A stretch of 8,380 nucleotides of DNA, taken from assembly GCA_964404205.1 (NCBI GenBank), contig CAYOJD010000125.1, positions 1 through 8,380 on the forward strand, in the 5' to 3' direction. Made by a program: the position numbers and the translations under genes. Of this stretch, positions 6,393 through 8,380 are shown piece after piece. A model generated the notes under the pieces. The model was not told the DNA's origin. It searched no databases and saw only the letters and a list, made by a program, of their open reading frames with translations. The DNA is from CAZWBR01 sp964404205 (GTDB taxonomy: Bacteria; Bacteroidota; Bacteroidia; Bacteroidales; Prolixibacteraceae). Position 1 is the first letter of the stretch. Every line of letters begins with the position of its first letter.

Positions 6393-8027
6393 ATGGCTAA
6401 AGAGATTAAATTCAATATTGAAGCGCGCGAAAAGCTGAAAAAAGGTGTCGACCAACTGGCCGATGCAGTGAAAGTTACCTTAGGTCCAAAAGGGCGTAAC
6501 GTGATTATCGAAAAGAAATTTGGTGCACCACAAGTTACCAAAGACGGTGTAACCGTAGCAAAAGAGATCGATTTGTCTGACCCGTATGCCAATATCGGTG
6601 CCCATCTGGTAAAAGAGGTGGCCTCGAAAACCGGTGACGATGCCGGCGACGGTACCACTACCGCAACCGTGTTGGCCCAGGCTATCGTTAATGTCGGGTT
6701 GAAAAACGTTACCGCAGGGGCCAACCCGATGGATCTGAAACGCGGTATCGACAAAGCAGTGGTTAAAGTTGTCGAAAGCATCAAAAATCAAGCTAAAACC
6801 GTTGGCGACGACTACAGCAAAATTGAACAGGTTGCCCGTGTATCGGCCAACAACGATGCCGAAATTGGCCGTTTGATTGCCGAAGCAATGGAAAAAGTAC
6901 ACAAAGAAGGGGTTATTACCGTTGAAGAAGCCAAAGGTACCGAAACCTATGTTGATTTGGTGGAAGGGATGCAGTTCGACCGTGGTTACATTTCGCCCTA
7001 CTTTGTAACTGATACGGAGAAAATGGCTACCGAAATGGATTCACCGTTTATCTTGATCCACGACAAGAAAATTGGATCAATGAAAGAGTTGGTTCCGGTA
7101 TTGGAAGCAACTCACCAATCGGGCCGCGGCTTGATGATTATTGCCGAAGATATCGAAGGCGAAGCACTGGCTACCCTGGTGGTAAACCGTTTGCGTGCCG
7201 GATTGAAAGTTTGCGCCGTAAAAGCACCCGGCTTTGGCGACCGCAGAAAAGAGATGCTCGAAGATATTGCCATCCTTACCGGCGGTACCGTTATTACCGA
7301 AGAGAAGGGAATGAAGCTCGAAGATACCACCCTCGAGATGCTGGGACGCGCCGAAAAACTGACTGTCGATAAGGAAAAAACCATTATCGTCAACGGGGCC
7401 GGAAGCAGCGAAACCATCGCCGCACGTGTTGGGCAAATCAAAAAACAGATCGAAACCACCACTTCGGACTACGACCGCGAGAAACTGCAGGAGCGTTTGG
7501 CCAAGCTGGCCGGCGGTGTTGCAGTACTCTATGTAGGCGCAGCTTCGGAAGTTGAGATGAAAGAGAAAAAAGACCGTGTCGACGATGCGCTGAACGCTAC
7601 CCGTGCAGCCGTTGAAGAAGGTATCGTTCCCGGCGGAGGTGTTGCCCTTATCCGTGCCATCGAAGCACTCGAAGGGCTGGAAGGCGACAACGAAGACGAA
7701 ACCACCGGTATCGAAATCGTGAAACGCGCCATCGAGGAACCAATGCGCCAGATTGTAGCCAACGCAGGTGTTGAAGGGGCTGTAATCGTTCAGAAGGTAA
7801 AAGAAGGCAAAGGCGACTTTGGTTACAACGCCCGTCTGGATGTCTATCAAAACCTGTACGAATCGGGAGTTATCGACCCGGCTAAAGTAACCCGCATTGC
7901 GCTCGAAAACGCAGCGTCGATTGCCGGGATGTTCCTCACCACCGAATGTGTGCTGGTAGAAGAGAAAGAGGACAAAGCGCCTGCAATGCCACCACAAGGC
8001 ATGGGCGGTATGGGCGGAATGATGTAA
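6393..8027 (+). CDS. groEL: Chaperonin GroEL (60-kDa chaperonin)
   Basis: A 544-residue ATP-driven chaperonin subunit, assembling as double seven-membered rings that fold proteins with GroES. Key elements are intact. The N-terminal equatorial segment carries VTLGPKGRNV (28-37) and the nucleotide-binding DGTTT (86-90). The catalytic Asp is D398 in VDDAL, the same number as in E. coli. The apical substrate/GroES-binding residues Y199, Y203, F204, V234, L237, L259, V263 and V264 align with the E. coli positions (E. coli has Leu at 234). GGG at 414-416 begins the return to the equatorial domain. The C-terminus is the usual flexible Gly-Met tail (GMGGMGGMM). The start context is A-rich without a Shine-Dalgarno sequence. 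No truncation, frameshift or odd residue was seen, so this is the ordinary housekeeping copy. Confidence 0.99.
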   Translation: MAKEIKFNIEAREKLKKGVDQLADAVKVTLGPKGRNVIIEKKFGAPQVTKDGVTVAKEIDLSDPYANIGAHLVKEVASKTGDDAGDGTTTATVLAQAIVNVGLKNVTAGANPMDLKRGIDKAVVKVVESIKNQAKTVGDDYSKIEQVARVSANNDAEIGRLIAEAMEKVHKEGVITVEEAKGTETYVDLVEGMQFDRGYISPYFVTDTEKMATEMDSPFILIHDKKIGSMKELVPVLEATHQSGRGLMIIAEDIEGEALATLVVNRLRAGLKVCAVKAPGFGDRRKEMLEDIAILTGGTVITEEKGMKLEDTTLEMLGRAEKLTVDKEKTIIVNGAGSSETIAARVGQIKKQIETTTSDYDREKLQERLAKLAGGVAVLYVGAASEVEMKEKKDRVDDALNATRAAVEEGIVPGGGVALIRAIEALEGLEGDNEDETTGIEIVKRAIEEPMRQIVANAGVEGAVIVQKVKEGKGDFGYNARLDVYQNLYESGVIDPAKVTRIALENAASIAGMFLTTECVLVEEKEDKAPAMPPQGMGGMGGMM

Positions 8028-8067
8028 TATCGACCCCACATATACCGGGCGCAAGCCCATCAAAGAG

Positions 8068-8097
8068 AACCGCCGGAGCTATCCGGCGGTTTTTTTT
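8068..8097 (+). terminator. Intrinsic terminator of the groES-groEL operon
   Basis: A perfect 10-bp stem, AACCGCCGGA (8068-8077) with TCCGGCGGTT (8082-8091), has a GCTA loop and a run of eight T residues (8090-8097). Just upstream, GGGC-GCAA-GCCC (8047-8058) forms a small hairpin with a GNRA-type tetraloop that could stabilise the 3' end of the mRNA. Confidence 0.95.
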
Positions 8098-8151
8098 ATG
8101 GGAATAGGGTCGATAATCGTTAACCCTCCGGGGCGAAATACCATCGGACAG

Positions 8152-8203
8152 AATCAAATGGTTATGCCTTCACTTTTTGTTTATTGTCTTTAATCAAATG
8201 GTT
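8152..8203. repeat. Direct repeat AATCAAATGGTT, two copies 40 bp apart
   Basis: The identical 12-mer occurs at 8152-8163 and 8192-8203. Between them lies the first copy of CACTTTTTGTTT (8171-8182). Twelve exact bases at this distance are unlikely by chance, though the sequence is A/T rich. Confidence 0.6.
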
Positions 8204-8259
8204 TTTATCATCCTATTATTGAGGCTGATTTAATGCTAAACAGTTTAAAAATCTCCCGC

Positions 8260-8297
8260 CCGCCAGCTGGCGGATTCCCCCTTTAGGAAAGGGGGGG
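8260..8297. repeat. Twin-palindrome element (REP/MITE-like)
   Basis: Two adjacent symmetric units are present. CCGCCAGCTGGCGG (8260-8273) is a perfect 14-bp palindrome. It is followed directly by CCCCCTTT (8277-8284) paired with AAAGGGGG (8288-8295) across a 3-nt AGG loop. No T-run follows the second unit, so a simple terminator is unlikely. Imperfectly complementary A/T-rich flanks (TTTAAAAATC at 8244-8253, GATTTAAA at 8305-8312) may mark outer ends. The form fits an interspersed palindromic repeat. Confidence 0.55.
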
Positions 8298-8325
8298 AAG
8301 GTTGGATTTAAAAGTAGTTACAAAC

Positions 8326-8380
8326 CTCCACTTTTTGTTTGGGGAAGCCATGTACAAAGTTCACGGCTCCACTTTTTGTT
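8326..8380. repeat. Direct repeat CTCCACTTTTTGTT, two copies 41 bp apart, reaching the window edge
   Basis: The exact 14-mer occurs at 8326-8339 and 8367-8380. The second copy is cut by the end of the window, so the repeat may be longer or continue. A shorter version (CACTTTTTGTTT) is at 8171-8182. Between the two copies, AGCC and GGCT flank a partly self-complementary segment (about 8346-8368, 8 of 10 pairs). Confidence 0.6.

Larger units (their letters stand above)
8098..8380. other. Gene-free, repeat-rich tail downstream of groEL
   Basis: I see no supportable gene on either strand here. The stretch contains two copies of AATCAAATGGTT, three copies of CACTTTTTGTT, a 14-bp palindrome and a C/G-rich hairpin, listed separately. 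The composition swings sharply between A/T-rich and C/G-rich tracts, unlike the coding DNA before it. Confidence 0.7.

Noticed and set aside
8312..8380. C-terminal end of a minus-strand gene entering from the right edge
   Set aside because: Two minus-strand frames stay open for about 20-23 codons, but this is too short to judge and the DNA is made of direct repeats. Sequence beyond 8380 is needed.
8152..8380. CRISPR array
   Set aside because: The repeats are only 12-14 nt, differ between the two pairs and are not evenly spaced across the region. No cas gene is present.

Overview
The window reads as chromosomal DNA of a member of the Bacteroidota (Bacteroidetes). The protein sequences have the flavour of that phylum. 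Starts lack Shine-Dalgarno sequences and are preceded by A/T-rich leaders. One gene has a plausible phylum-type -7 box (TAnnTTTG) upstream. A finer placement cannot be supported from this sequence alone. All confident genes are on the + strand.

Layout: (1) 1-2463 is the 3' part of a large two-repeat M16 zinc metallopeptidase, closed by a strong intrinsic terminator at 2486-2532. (2) A ~200-bp regulatory gap follows, with an 8-bp inverted repeat and a candidate Bacteroidota promoter. (3) 2733-5751 is a compact four-gene cluster: a receiver-less sigma-54 activator, an LptE-type outer-membrane lipoprotein, a conserved TPR-like protein of unknown function, and SecG. It is closed by a terminator at 5795-5835. 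Gaps inside it are 2, 52 and 4 nt, so it is probably one transcript. (4) A ~236-bp leader without CIRCE sites precedes groES-groEL (6072-8027), which ends at a textbook terminator (8068-8097). (5) The last ~280 bp hold no supportable gene but are rich in short direct repeats and palindromes.

How the genes fit together: the central cluster concerns envelope biogenesis. LptE helps insert LPS at the outer membrane and SecG is part of the inner-membrane translocon. The first gene is a probable transcriptional regulator whose targets are unknown. GroES/GroEL form the general cytosolic folding chamber. The M16 peptidase is probably an exported peptide-degrading enzyme, but its signal peptide and the HxxEH motif lie outside the window.

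The coding content is largely conserved housekeeping, and I found no convincing undescribed multi-gene system. The items most worth a second look are the repeat-rich tail after groEL, the inverted repeat before the sigma-54 activator, a half-matching sigma-54 -24 box before groES, and the uncharacterised protein between lptE and secG.
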